Source of the DNA: Patulibacter defluvii
GTDB lineage: Bacteria > Actinomycetota > Thermoleophilia > Solirubrobacterales > Solirubrobacteraceae
Length of the DNA: 64,000 nt
NCBI RefSeq assembly: GCF_034096925.1
Contig: NZ_JAWZSQ010000003.1
Coordinates: forward strand, 62,001 to 126,000
Reading direction: 5' to 3'
Shown here: positions 50,151 to 58,033 of the stretch, piece by piece
Position numbering within the stretch: the first letter of the stretch is position 1
Layout of the letters: each line of letters starts with the position of its first letter
Made by a program: the position numbers and the translations under genes
Notes under the pieces: generated by a model
The model's database searches: none
What the model was told of the DNA's origin: nothing
The model's input: only the letters and a program-made list of their open reading frames with translations

Positions 50151-51602
50151 ATGAGCACCACCGGAGTGACCACCCTGCAGAACGTCGTCGGCGGCCAGCT
50201 GGTCGACGCCACGACCGACGCGTTCGAGGACGTGATCGACCCCTCCACCGAGGAGGTGATCGCGCGGGCGCCGCTCGGCGGCCCCGAGGACGTGGTGCGC
50301 GCGGTCGACGCCGCCCGCGGGGCGGCCCGCGAGTGGGGGCGGACGACGCCGGCCGAGCGCCAGACCGCGCTGCTGGCGATCGCCGACCTGCTCGACGAGC
50401 ACCTGGACGAGATCGCCGACAGCGAGGCCCGCGACGCCGGCAAGCCGCGCGGCGTCTCGCGCGACGAGATCGCCCTCTCCGCCGACCACCTGCGGTTCTT
50501 CGCCGGCGCGGCGCGCAACCTCGAGGGCAAGGCGGCCGGCGAGTACGTCGAGGGCTACACCTCGTTCGTCCGCCGCGAGCCGCTCGGCGTGGTCGGCCAG
50601 ATCACGCCCTGGAACTACCCGTTGGCGATGGCGATCTGGAAGATCGGCCCGGCCCTGGCCGCCGGCAACACGATCGTCCTCAAGCCGTCGGAGCTGACGC
50701 CGCTGACCACCGTCCGGCTGGCCGAGCTGGCCGCGCAGGTGCTGCCGGCCGGCGTCTTCAACGTCATCACCGGCCACGGCCGCCCGGTCGGCGAGGGGAT
50801 CGTCACCCACCCGGCGGTGCGGCTGGTGTCGCTGACCGGCTCGGTCGCGACCGGCAAGGCGATCGCCCGCGCCGCCTCCGACACGCTGGCCCGGACCCAC
50901 CTGGAGCTGGGCGGCAAGGCGCCGTTCGTCGTGCTCGACGACGCCGACCTCGACGCGGTCGTCGAGGGGATCAAGGTCGGGGCCTTCTACAACGCCGGCC
51001 AGGACTGCACCGCGGCCTGCCGCGTGATCGCCACCGCCGGCATCTACGACCAGCTGATCGAGGCGCTGGTGCCGGCGGTCGAGTCGATCCGGATCGGCGA
51101 GCCGTTCGGTCCCGAGGGCGACCAGGTCGAGCTCGGCCCGGTGATCTCGGCGGCCCAGCGCGACAAGGTGCTCGGCTTCGTCGACCGCGCGGCCGAGGAG
51201 GGCGGCCAGGTGGTGACCGGCGGCGAGCGGGCCGGCGAGCGCGGCTGGTTCGTGCGCCCGACGGTGATCGCGAACCCCGCCCAGGACAGCGAGATCGTCC
51301 AGCGCGAGGTCTTCGGCCCGGTCGTCTCCGTCCAGCGCGCCGCCGACGAGGCGCAGGCGCTGGAGTGGGCCAACGACACGATCTACGGCCTGGCGTCGTC
51401 GATCTGGACCCGCGACGTCGGCTCGGCCCTGCGCGCCACCCGCGAGCTGAACTTCGGCTGCGTGTGGGTCAACGACCACCTGCCGTACCTCTCCGAGATG
51501 CCGCACGGGGGCTTCGGCGAGTCGGGCTACGGCAAGGACCTGTCGATGTACTCGCTGGAGGAGTACACGCGGGTCAAGCACGTGATGGCCAACCTGCGCT
51601 AA
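50151..51602 (+). CDS. Omega-aminoaldehyde dehydrogenase (aminobutyraldehyde/aminopropionaldehyde type)
   Basis: A 483-residue NAD-dependent aldehyde dehydrogenase. Catalytic Glu252 (THLELGGKAP) and Cys286 (NAGQDCTAAC) are in place. The C-terminal HLPYLSEMPHGGFGESGYGKDLSMYS is characteristic of gamma-aminobutyraldehyde dehydrogenases such as PatD/YdcW. It oxidises 4-aminobutanal to GABA or 3-aminopropanal to beta-alanine, supplying the transaminase encoded upstream. It has its own transcription unit between two hairpins. Confidence 0.9.
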   Translation: MSTTGVTTLQNVVGGQLVDATTDAFEDVIDPSTEEVIARAPLGGPEDVVRAVDAARGAAREWGRTTPAERQTALLAIADLLDEHLDEIADSEARDAGKPRGVSRDEIALSADHLRFFAGAARNLEGKAAGEYVEGYTSFVRREPLGVVGQITPWNYPLAMAIWKIGPALAAGNTIVLKPSELTPLTTVRLAELAAQVLPAGVFNVITGHGRPVGEGIVTHPAVRLVSLTGSVATGKAIARAASDTLARTHLELGGKAPFVVLDDADLDAVVEGIKVGAFYNAGQDCTAACRVIATAGIYDQLIEALVPAVESIRIGEPFGPEGDQVELGPVISAAQRDKVLGFVDRAAEEGGQVVTGGERAGERGWFVRPTVIANPAQDSEIVQREVFGPVVSVQRAADEAQALEWANDTIYGLASSIWTRDVGSALRATRELNFGCVWVNDHLPYLSEMPHGGFGESGYGKDLSMYSLEEYTRVKHVMANLR

Positions 51603-51610
51603 GGACCGGT

Positions 51611-51631
51611 CTGAGCGGCGGCCGCGCTCAG
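51611..51631. terminator. Hairpin between convergent ALDH and TetR genes
   Basis: CTGAGCG (51611-51617) and CGCTCAG (51625-51631) around GCGGCCG, just after the dehydrogenase stop and overlapping the TetR stop. Likely shared terminator. Confidence 0.5.
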
Positions 51632-52221
51632 GCCGGGGGAGGACCCTCGGCCAGCGCGGCCCGGGTCGCGTCGGCGATCGTTCGTCCGGCGACGGCCAGC
51701 GGCTCGCCGCTGCGGAGCGCGCGGGCCAGGACGAAGGCGCCCTCGAGCGCGCCGATCATCGCGATCACGAGCCGCCGCGCCGTCGCCGGCTCGACGCCCT
51801 CGTGGATGAACCAGGCCGTGCCGCCGTCGATCCAGCCGCTGAAGACCTCGGCCGTCGCCTGCCGCAGCGGCTCGTTGGTGCTGGCCACCTCGAGCGCGAC
51901 GGTCGCGATCGGGCAGGCGTCCTGGTAGTCGCTCGCCTCCAGGTCGACGGCGGCCTGGGCGAAGAACCGCTCGACCCCGGTCACCAGGTCGGGGGCGGGA
52001 CCGAAGATCGCCGGCAGCAGCTGGGCGTACATCGCGCCGGCGGTCCGGATCACCTCGCCGCCCAGCTCCTCCTTGCCGCCGGGGAAGTGGTGGTACAGCG
52101 ACCCGAACGGGGCCTCGGCCCCGGCCAGGATCTGCTTCAGCCCGGTGCCGGCGTAGCCCTGGCGGCGGAACAGCTCGGCGGTGGTGACGAGCAGGCGCTC
52201 GCGGGTGCTGGGGCGGGTCAT
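51628..52221 (-). CDS. TetR family regulator (LmrA/YxaF-like)
   Basis: A 197-residue regulator with an N-terminal helix-turn-helix (TRERLLVTTAELFRRQGY, GAEAPFGSLYHHFPGGKEEL) and a C-terminal TetR domain resembling the LmrA/YxaF group (CPIATVALEVASTNEPLR). It is divergent from an alpha/beta hydrolase gene; the gap contains the dyad CTAGA-N8-TCTAG at 52259. It probably represses the hydrolase/Ddn pair and responds to a small hydrophobic compound. Confidence 0.88.
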   Translation of the reverse strand: MTRPSTRERLLVTTAELFRRQGYAGTGLKQILAGAEAPFGSLYHHFPGGKEELGGEVIRTAGAMYAQLLPAIFGPAPDLVTGVERFFAQAAVDLEASDYQDACPIATVALEVASTNEPLRQATAEVFSGWIDGGTAWFIHEGVEPATARRLVIAMIGALEGAFVLARALRSGEPLAVAGRTIADATRAALAEGPPPA

Positions 52222-52258
52222 GGCGTTGCCACAGCATGCCCGATCTGCGAGGCTGTCG

Positions 52259-52276
52259 CTAGAGCGATCTATCTAG
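52259..52276. promoter_or_regulatory. Operator-like dyad in the TetR/hydrolase gap
   Basis: CTAGA (52259-52263) and TCTAG (52272-52276) with an 8-base spacer, 22 bases before the hydrolase start. The TAGA...TCTA pattern is similar to LmrA/YxaF-type operators, matching the adjacent regulator subfamily. Confidence 0.55.
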
Positions 52277-52297
52277 TCCCTCCCAGGAGTCCCCGAG

Positions 52298-53194
52298 ATG
52301 CCCACCGCGACGCTGACCGCCGGACCGATCGACTACGAGGACAGCGGCCCGCCGCCGGGGGTGCCCGACGCGCCGACGGTCGTCCTGCTCCACGGCCTGC
52401 TGATGGACGGCACGCTGTGGCGGAAGGTGGTGCCGGGTCTGCGCGACGTCGCCCGCTGCGTGGTGCCGACGCTGCCGCTCGGCGCCCACCGGACGGCGAT
52501 GGATCCCGACGCCGACCTCGAGGTGCGGGGGATGGTCGGCCTGGTCGCCGAGCTGCTCGAGGCGCTCGACCTGCGCGACGTGGTGCTGGTCGGCTGCGAC
52601 TGGGGCGGCGCGCAGCTGCTGGTGACGTTCGGGCTCGACGAGCGGGTCGGCAGCCTGGTGCTCTGCCCCTCGGAGGCGTTCGACAACTACCCGCCGGGGC
52701 TGCCGGGCAAGAACGCGGCGCTGGCGGCACGGATCCCGGGCGGGATCCTGGCGGCGCTGACGGCGATGCGCTGGCACCCGATCCGCCGCTCGCCGCTCGG
52801 CCTCGGCTGGCTGAGCAAGCGCCCGGTCCCGCGCGAGGTGACCGATGCCTGGCTGCGCCCGGCGCGCGTCGACCGGGCGGTCCGCCGCGACCTGATCAAG
52901 TACGGCCGTACGCCGTACGGCAAGCTGCCGCTGGAGCGGTGGGCGGCCGAGCAGGCACGGTTCGCCGGCCCGGTGCTGGTGGTCTGGGCGACCGAGGACC
53001 GGATGATGCCCCGCGACCACGGGCGGCGGCTGGCCGAGCTGTTCCCGCGGGGGCGGCTGGTCGAGGTCGACGACAGCTACACGCTGGTGCCCGAGGACCA
53101 GCCCGAGCGGCTGACCGAGGAGCTGCGCCGGTTCCTGGCCGAGGACCTGGAGGGCTCGACGGCGGAGGCCGGACGCGCGACGATGCGGCCATGA
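52298..53194 (+). CDS. Alpha/beta hydrolase with aspartate nucleophile
   Basis: A 298-residue alpha/beta hydrolase. The oxyanion segment LLHGLLMDGTLW and nucleophile elbow VGCDWGGAQ place Asp101 as nucleophile, as in epoxide hydrolases and haloalkane dehalogenases. The acid is probably Asp in WATEDRMMP. At the site where the catalytic histidine is expected (DDSYTLVPEDQPERL) tyrosine is found, so activity may be altered. It starts the two-gene unit controlled by the divergent TetR and overlaps the Ddn-like gene (ATGA). Confidence 0.82.
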   Translation: MPTATLTAGPIDYEDSGPPPGVPDAPTVVLLHGLLMDGTLWRKVVPGLRDVARCVVPTLPLGAHRTAMDPDADLEVRGMVGLVAELLEALDLRDVVLVGCDWGGAQLLVTFGLDERVGSLVLCPSEAFDNYPPGLPGKNAALAARIPGGILAALTAMRWHPIRRSPLGLGWLSKRPVPREVTDAWLRPARVDRAVRRDLIKYGRTPYGKLPLERWAAEQARFAGPVLVVWATEDRMMPRDHGRRLAELFPRGRLVEVDDSYTLVPEDQPERLTEELRRFLAEDLEGSTAEAGRATMRP

Positions 53195-53589
53195 TCCTGC
53201 CGCGCGCGGTGGCCCGCTTCAACAAGCACGTCAGCAACCCGATCCAGCGCAACTGGGCCTGGCTGCTACCGCCGTGGGCGACGATCCGCCACCTCGGCCG
53301 CCGCAGCGGCCGGCCCTACCTGACCCCGGTGGTCGCCCTCCGCAGCCACGGCGGCGTCGCGATCGCGCTGGTCTACGGCGAGCGCTCCGACTGGGTCCGC
53401 AACGTCCTCGCCGGCGGCGGCGAGCTGACCCGCCGCGGCCGCCGCTACCGGATGGTCGACCCGCGCGTGGTCGACGCCGACGACCGCACCGCCCTCGGCC
53501 CGCTGGCCCGCTCCGCCGCCCGCGTCCCCGGCCGTGCGCTGGTCTGCGAGCTGGAGCCGCTGCCCGGCGGCGGGCGGCCGCGGGTCTAG
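53191..53589 (+). CDS. Ddn-like F420-dependent nitroreductase family protein
   Basis: A 132-residue protein of the deazaflavin-dependent nitroreductase family: LGRRSGRPYLTPVVALRSHGG and ALVYGERSDWVRNVLAGGGELTRRGRRY are the usual F420-binding signatures of this split-barrel fold. The ATG overlaps the hydrolase stop, so both are translated together. F420-dependent reductases of this type reduce quinones or activated double bonds. It supports the presence of F420 in this organism. Confidence 0.85.
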   Translation: MILPRAVARFNKHVSNPIQRNWAWLLPPWATIRHLGRRSGRPYLTPVVALRSHGGVAIALVYGERSDWVRNVLAGGGELTRRGRRYRMVDPRVVDADDRTALGPLARSAARVPGRALVCELEPLPGGGRPRV

Positions 53590-53603
53590 GCGCCCGCCCA
53601 ACC

Positions 53604-53709
53604 GGCGTCACTCCACCCCTTCCCTCCGGAAGTGGCGTCAATCCACTCCGGATAGCGGGGTGGAATGACGCCAGTTCGCGAGGGTGGGGGTGAGATGACG
53701 CCAGTTCGG
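53604..53709. repeat. Four-copy intergenic repeat cluster (GGCGTCA-type)
   Basis: Four related words occupy the gap between convergent genes: GGCGTCACTCCAC (53604-53616) and GGCGTCAATCCAC (53634-53646) on the plus strand, and GTGGAATGACGCC (53660-53672) and GTGAGATGACGCC (53690-53702) on the minus strand. Copies 3 and 4 share an identical 14-base word ATGACGCCAGTTCG spaced by 30 bases. Copies 2 and 3 can form a stem. It could be a terminator, a small dispersed repeat or a binding site array. Confidence 0.65.
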
Positions 53710-53717
53710 CCGGCCCC

Positions 53718-54740
53718 TCAACCCCGCTCCGCTCGCTGCGCCTGCGCCACCCCCGGCAGGTCGGCCCCGTAGCCGGCGTCTTGCTGCCAGGGATGGCGTC
53801 CGCGGGCTCGGCGCCAGCCGTAGCTCAGCCGGCCGTGGGTGTTGCAGAGGTGCCAGACCGCGTGGACGCTGGCCGGGAGCGAGGTGTTCCAGAAGCTGCC
53901 GGGCAGCGGGTCGAGGGGGCGGGGCTCGGTCAGCTCGACGTCGGCGGCCACCCAGCCCTCGCCGTCCTCGTAGGCCAGGCGGCCGAGGCTGCGGCCGGAC
54001 GCGTCGGTGATCTGGGTCTCGCCGAGCATGATCGTCGGCCAGGCGATCGCGTTGATCATCGGCGTCCGCATGGTGATCGCGCCGACGTGCGAGGGGTGGA
54101 CCGCCGGCACGCCGACCAGCCGCGCCATCCGGCCCGGCGTCTCGCGCGCCAGCTGCAGCATCGTCGCGTGGTCGCGGTCCCAGAACCACGGCCGGGTCAG
54201 CGACCACTGGGGGAACGAGGGGAAGCACATACCCCCGGCCAGCAGCCGCACCCGCCCGCGCAGCCGCGCCGCCGTCCGGGTCCGGATCCACTCGAAGCCG
54301 TTGGCGACGCCGATCGGGCCGGCCGCGGTCGCGGCGATCCCCTCGTCGCGCCCGGCCGCGTAGAAGGCGTTCTCCCACATCGACGGCTGGTCCTTGTCGT
54401 GCAGGTGCGCGGTCCCGTCGGGCTCGACCACGTAGTAGGTGTTGAACGTGTCGCGCCCGCGGATCGTCAGCGCCCCCGCCCCGATCACGCAGTCGTGCTC
54501 GCGCGCCAGCCGCCGGTAGAGCGCCAGCGCCGCCCCGTCGACCGGCAGCGCGCAGGTCCGCATCGCCGGGTGGCAGACGTTCGGCGTCGTCGAGACCTCG
54601 GGCAGGAACAGCATCCGCGGCTGGTGCTCGCGGACCGCCTGCCCGATCACGTCCTCGATGTGGCGCAGGTTCGCGTCGACCTCGCCCAGCCGCACGGCCA
54701 GCTGGACGGCGACGACCCGGGTCGTCTCGGCGGCGCTCAT
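53718..54740 (-). CDS. Nitrilase-superfamily homologue lacking the catalytic cysteine
   Basis: A 340-residue carbon-nitrogen hydrolase-fold protein. Catalytic Glu48 (LPEVSTTPN) and Lys116 (HDKDQPSMWEN) are present, but where the nucleophile Cys belongs (normally G-x-x-x-C-aromatic-[DE]) the sequence is GVANGFEW, with Gly148 in its place. A paralogue at 58033 has the same replacement. It is downstream of an FAD monooxygenase gene with a 3-base gap, so co-transcription is likely. Amidase or nitrilase activity by the usual mechanism is improbable; another role or chemistry is likely. Confidence 0.8.
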   Translation of the reverse strand: MSAAETTRVVAVQLAVRLGEVDANLRHIEDVIGQAVREHQPRMLFLPEVSTTPNVCHPAMRTCALPVDGAALALYRRLAREHDCVIGAGALTIRGRDTFNTYYVVEPDGTAHLHDKDQPSMWENAFYAAGRDEGIAATAAGPIGVANGFEWIRTRTAARLRGRVRLLAGGMCFPSFPQWSLTRPWFWDRDHATMLQLARETPGRMARLVGVPAVHPSHVGAITMRTPMINAIAWPTIMLGETQITDASGRSLGRLAYEDGEGWVAADVELTEPRPLDPLPGSFWNTSLPASVHAVWHLCNTHGRLSYGWRRARGRHPWQQDAGYGADLPGVAQAQRAERG

Positions 54741-54743
54741 CGC

Positions 54744-56282
54744 TCAGGCCGCGACCGGCGGGGCGGGCACGGCGCCCGCGGCCTCGTCGATCGCCTCGTC
54801 GAGCGGGGCGGCGACCTCCCCGCGGACCTGGTGCGGCGGCCGCTCCGGCCACTCGACGATCGGCCGCTCCGACGCCCGCGGCCGGTCGTCGCGGAAGCGG
54901 TCGGCCCACTCCTCGCGCCAGACGTCGGCGTCGATCCGCAGCTCCTCGACCACCTCGCGCAGCAGCGCCCGCCGGTCGACCCCCGGCCGCAGCGCCGCCC
55001 GCGCCGCCAGCTTCGCCCCCCGCCACGGACTCAGGATCCGGTGCGGGCTGGCCGTCGCGCCGAGCGCCCCGCCGCGGTCGAACAGCCGCGCCAGCCACGG
55101 CTCGCCGTCGAAGCCGTCGAACGCCCGCAGCGCCTCCTTGAAGAGCGGCGAGGGCAGCCCCAGCCGCGACTCCTTGTTGCCCCAGTGGTAGGTCGCCCGG
55201 CACTCGCGGTCGCGTCGCCGCTCGACCGCCGCCAGCGCCGCGTCCAGCCGCCGCGGGTCGTCGAGCACCGGCGCCGCGCCCTCGCCGAGCAGGCGGCCGA
55301 ACCGCAGCGCGTCGCGGATCCCCTGCCCGACCGCCGGATCCTTGAAGTGGCCGGCGTCGCCGCAGAGCGCCCACCCGGGACCGCTCGAGCGGCGGAAGTA
55401 CGAGGCGGTGTCGGTGGTGCTGCGGATCTTCGTCGGATCGCCACCGGCGCCGACCCGCTCGGCCGCCGCCGGGTTCTCCGCCAGCCGCGCCGCCCACGTG
55501 CCCTCGGGATCGGCCCGGAACGCGGAGACGTCCTCGCGGGCGCCCATGAACAGCACCAGCATCCGGTCCTCGGGGCAGGGGAAGACGAAGACGTGCGACT
55601 CGCGCTGGCGGAACTGGACGACGGTCGAGCGCCACTCCGTCCCCAGCTGCGGGTCGTCCATGTAGCGGTAGGCGGCGCCGCGCTGCGGCAGCGATCCGCG
55701 GTACGGCCGCTCGGCCCCGACCGCGCCCGCCACCGCCGAGCGCCGCCCGTCGGCCCCGACCACCAGCGCGCAGGCGACCTCGTACTCGCCCTCCGGGCCC
55801 CGCACCCGCACCCCGCAGGCGCGGCCGTCGCGCCACAGGACCTCCAGCAGCGTGGTCCGCTCGCGGACGTCGACCCCGGCCTCGCGGGCCGTCTCCACCA
55901 GCGCGTGGTCGAACGACCAGCGCGGCACCGACTGGGCGTAGTCGATCCCGTCGATCGGCTCCCAGCGGTTCGAGCAGCTGACGCCGTCGGCCACGATCCG
56001 GGCCACCAGCGCCTTCGGCGGGTCGCACTCGCGCTGGATCCGCTGCAGCGCCCCGAGCCGCTGGACCTCGGCCACCGCCGACGGGAAGTTGACGTGGGTC
56101 GAGAGCGTGTCCGACGGGAAGCGGGTGCGGTCGATCGCGATCACCGAGCGGCCCAGCCGGGCGAGGGCGATGGCGGCCGCCGACCCGGCGCAGCGGGCGC
56201 CGACGACGACCACGTCGACCCGCTCCGGAGTCGGACGGGCGGTGGCCCCGGCGGGGCGCTTCGAACGGGCGGAGGAGGTCAT
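54744..56282 (-). CDS. FAD-dependent oxidoreductase (geranylgeranyl reductase/PHBH-type monooxygenase)
   Basis: A 512-residue class A-type flavoprotein. The N-terminal Rossmann motif VDVVVVGARCAGSAAAIALARLG has Ala-Arg-Cys instead of Gly in the third position; DTLSTHVNFPSAV and GWALCGDAGHFKDPAVGQGIRDAL (FAD-binding GD motif) follow. It groups with tryptophan halogenase/geranylgeranyl-reductase-like oxidoreductases. Start at 56282 follows GGGAG. Divergent from an AidB-like dehydrogenase and followed by a Cys-less nitrilase homologue; these four genes form an apparently functional unit. Substrate unknown. Confidence 0.82.
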   Translation of the reverse strand: MTSSARSKRPAGATARPTPERVDVVVVGARCAGSAAAIALARLGRSVIAIDRTRFPSDTLSTHVNFPSAVAEVQRLGALQRIQRECDPPKALVARIVADGVSCSNRWEPIDGIDYAQSVPRWSFDHALVETAREAGVDVRERTTLLEVLWRDGRACGVRVRGPEGEYEVACALVVGADGRRSAVAGAVGAERPYRGSLPQRGAAYRYMDDPQLGTEWRSTVVQFRQRESHVFVFPCPEDRMLVLFMGAREDVSAFRADPEGTWAARLAENPAAAERVGAGGDPTKIRSTTDTASYFRRSSGPGWALCGDAGHFKDPAVGQGIRDALRFGRLLGEGAAPVLDDPRRLDAALAAVERRRDRECRATYHWGNKESRLGLPSPLFKEALRAFDGFDGEPWLARLFDRGGALGATASPHRILSPWRGAKLAARAALRPGVDRRALLREVVEELRIDADVWREEWADRFRDDRPRASERPIVEWPERPPHQVRGEVAAPLDEAIDEAAGAVPAPPVAA

Positions 56283-56398
56283 GCGGCAACGCTCCCACCG
56301 CGCTCCGCCCCCGCCCATGGGCCGAAGGATGGCAATCCGTCTGCCGGCGGACAGCAACGCCCTATCGGCGGGCCCGGGGCGGGTGTTTGATCGCCGCC

Positions 56399-58033
56399 AT
56401 GGCGACCACCACCGCGGCCCACGACCTCGACCCCCGGACCGGCGCGCCGCCGCGGCGGGCGGGTGGCGACCTGCTGGCCGGCGACCGGCCGCTGCTCGAC
56501 GCGCTCGTGCGCGAGGGCGCGCACGCGTACCTGCCCGACGTCCACGCCGCCGGCCGGATCTTCGCCGCCGCCGACGCGATCGACGACGGCTTCACGGCCA
56601 ACGAGCACCCGCCGACGATCGCCGGGCCGGCCGAGGTCGGCTTCGATCCCGCCCACCACGCGATCATGCGGCGGGCGGTCGAGCACGGGATCACCGGCGT
56701 CCCGTGGGTCGACGCGCGCGACGGCGCCCACGTCGCGCGGGCGGCCAAGTTCCTGCTGCTGGCCCAGGTCGAGGCCGGGTCGACCTGCCCGATGGCGATG
56801 ACCTACTCGTGCGTGCCGGCGCTGCGGCTGAGCCCCGACGTCGCCGCCGAGTGGGAGCCGCTGGTCGCCTCCGGCGCCTACGACCCGCGCGAGCTGCCGG
56901 CCCACGAGAAGGACGGCGCGCTGATCGGGATGGCGCTGACCGAGGCCGCCGGCGGCTCCGACCTGTCGGGGCTGACGACCGTCGCCCGGCCGCTCGGCGG
57001 CGACCGCTACGCCGTCGACGGGGTCAAGTGGTTCGTCTCCGCGATCCAGTCCGACGCCTTCTTCGTCCTCGCCCGGACCGAGAACGGGATCTCCTGCCTG
57101 CTGGTGCCGCGGCTGCGCGACGACGGCACCCCGAACGGGTTCCTGATCACCGGCCTGAAGGACAAGCTCGGCAACCGCTCGAACCCGACCGCCGAGGTCA
57201 CGCTGACCGCGGCCGAGGGGCGGCTGGTCGGCGACGAGGGCCGCGGCGTCGCGGCGATCATGGCGATGATCGGCGGCACCCGCACCGACTGCGTGCTCGG
57301 CTCGACCGCGGTGATGCGGCTGGGCACCGCCGAGGCGATCCACCACGGCGACCACCGCCACGCCTTCGGCCGCCCGCTCAGCGAGCAGCCGGTGATGACG
57401 TCGGTGCTGGCCGACCTGGCCCTGGAGTCCGAGGCGGCCGTCGCCTCGGCGCTCTGGCTGGTGCGGCTGGCCGAGCGCTCGCGGGCCGGCGACGAGGGCG
57501 CCGAGCTGGTCCGCCGGATCGCCGCCCCGGCGCTCAAGTACTGGGTCTGCAAGCGGGCGCCGATCCACGCCGCCGAGGCGATCGAGTGCCAGGGCGGGTT
57601 CGGCTACGTCGAGGACTCGCGGCTGGCCCGCTGCTACCGCGAGGCGCCGCTGATGTCGATCTGGGAGGGCTCCGGCAACGTCCAGACGCTCGACGTCCTG
57701 CGCGCGGTCGAGCGGACCCCGGCGGTGCTCGAGGCGCTGCTCGGCGAGCTCGACGCCGCGGCCGGCGGCGACCGCCGGCTCGACGCCCGCACCGCCGAGC
57801 TGCGGTCGCTGGTCGCGGACTGCGAGCGGCTGGCCGCCGACCCGCGCGGGCTGGCCGCGCGGATCGCGCTCGCGCTGCAGGCCGCGGTGCTCGTCCGCGG
57901 GGCGCCGTTCGCGATCGCCGACGCCTTCTGCGCGACCCGCCTGGAGCGCGGCGCGCCGGCCGTCTTCGGCGAGCTGCCAGCGACGGTCGACGCCGCCGCG
58001 ATCGTCGAGCGCCACCGGCCGCAGGACGCCTGA
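56399..58033 (+). CDS. AidB-like acyl-CoA dehydrogenase family protein
   Basis: A 544-residue flavoprotein of the AidB branch: longer than standard acyl-CoA dehydrogenases, with MALTEAAGGSDLSGL, KWFVSAIQSDAFFVLART, CQGGFGYVEDSRLARCYREAP and MSIWEGSGNVQTLDVLRAV, the last being the AidB-type C-terminal motif with the catalytic Glu. A TTG at 56387 is also in frame; the ATG at 56399 was chosen. It overlaps the following nitrilase-fold gene by one base (TGATG), so the two are coupled. AidB proteins oxidise branched acyl or unknown substrates. Confidence 0.85.
   Translation: MATTTAAHDLDPRTGAPPRRAGGDLLAGDRPLLDALVREGAHAYLPDVHAAGRIFAAADAIDDGFTANEHPPTIAGPAEVGFDPAHHAIMRRAVEHGITGVPWVDARDGAHVARAAKFLLLAQVEAGSTCPMAMTYSCVPALRLSPDVAAEWEPLVASGAYDPRELPAHEKDGALIGMALTEAAGGSDLSGLTTVARPLGGDRYAVDGVKWFVSAIQSDAFFVLARTENGISCLLVPRLRDDGTPNGFLITGLKDKLGNRSNPTAEVTLTAAEGRLVGDEGRGVAAIMAMIGGTRTDCVLGSTAVMRLGTAEAIHHGDHRHAFGRPLSEQPVMTSVLADLALESEAAVASALWLVRLAERSRAGDEGAELVRRIAAPALKYWVCKRAPIHAAEAIECQGGFGYVEDSRLARCYREAPLMSIWEGSGNVQTLDVLRAVERTPAVLEALLGELDAAAGGDRRLDARTAELRSLVADCERLAADPRGLAARIALALQAAVLVRGAPFAIADAFCATRLERGAPAVFGELPATVDAAAIVERHRPQDA

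Noticed and set aside
54744..56357. Longer N-terminus of the FAD monooxygenase from 56357
   Set aside because: The extra 25 residues have no similarity to the family, and the ATG at 56282 has a GGGAG ribosome binding site.
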